Positions 5,098 through 5,157 of a stretch of 5,157 nt of DNA are shown here, piece after piece. The number at the start of each line of letters is the position of its first letter. Position 1 is the stretch's first letter. The notes beneath the pieces are model-generated. The model saw only the letters and a program-made list of their open reading frames with translations, was not told the DNA's origin and made no database searches. The position numbers and the translations under genes are program-made. The DNA is from an uncultured Actinomyces sp. (GTDB lineage Bacteria; Actinomycetota; Actinomycetes; Actinomycetales; Actinomycetaceae). The stretch spans positions 1 through 5,157 of the forward strand of contig CALISI010000024.1 of assembly GCA_938041695.1 (NCBI GenBank). The letters run 5' to 3'.

Positions 5098-5157
5098 TGT
5101 TCGGAGAGTTTGATCCTGGCTCAGGACGAACGCTGGCGGCGTGCTTAACACATGCAA
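5098..5157 (+). rRNA. rrs: 16S ribosomal RNA, 5' end (partial)
   Basis: The universal 27F site AGAGTTTGATCCTGGCTCAG is at 5105-5124, followed by GACGAACGCTGGCGGCGTGCTTAACACATGCAA, which is typical of Actinomycetales. Since the 27F site begins at E. coli position 8, the mature end should fall near 5098, give or take a few bases. Only about the first 60 nt are in the window. It is the first gene of an rrn operon transcribed away from agcS. Confidence 0.97.

Overview
The window looks like chromosomal DNA of a high-GC actinobacterium, probably of the Actinomyces/Schaalia group. This rests on the GC-rich codon use, the 16S rRNA 5' end (the universal 27F site followed by GGACGAACGCTGGCGGCGTGCTTAACACATGCAA) and a U/G-rich rRNA leader carrying an actinobacterial boxA-type element. 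The genus is an inference; phylum level is safer.

Layout. (1) Positions 1-1989 hold a small sugar-phosphate module on the + strand: the C-terminal end of a SrlD/SorD-like sorbitol-6-phosphate 2-dehydrogenase, then a 533-aa zinc-dependent dehydrogenase resembling L-sorbose-1-phosphate reductase (SorE-like). Together they would carry L-sorbose-1-phosphate through sorbitol-6-phosphate to fructose-6-phosphate. The large enzyme seems to contain two tandem Rossmann-like units, the first shortened and degenerate. (2) Positions 2110-2937 encode a 275-aa protein I do not recognise, with a strong ribosome binding site. (3) Positions 3033-4502, minus strand, encode an AgcS/AlsT-family sodium:alanine/glycine symporter, convergent with gene 2. 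(4) Positions 4503-5097 are a divergent intergenic region with the symporter promoter, a palindrome with flanking repeats, a near-consensus rRNA promoter and the rRNA leader. (5) From about 5098 to the end is the start of a 16S rRNA gene, so the window ends at the head of an rrn operon.

Each of the three gene junctions before the symporter (after the SDR gene, after the zinc dehydrogenase, and between the two convergent genes) carries a long perfect hairpin built from the same arm, CCCCRGCCTCGT. One hairpin shows a compensated base-pair change and one has its arms in the opposite order, so the repeated unit appears to be the 12-base arm itself rather than a copied terminator. This resembles how inverted pairs of DNA uptake sequences double as terminators in Neisseria, and it is the least explained signal in the window. 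No mobile element, CRISPR array or tRNA was seen.
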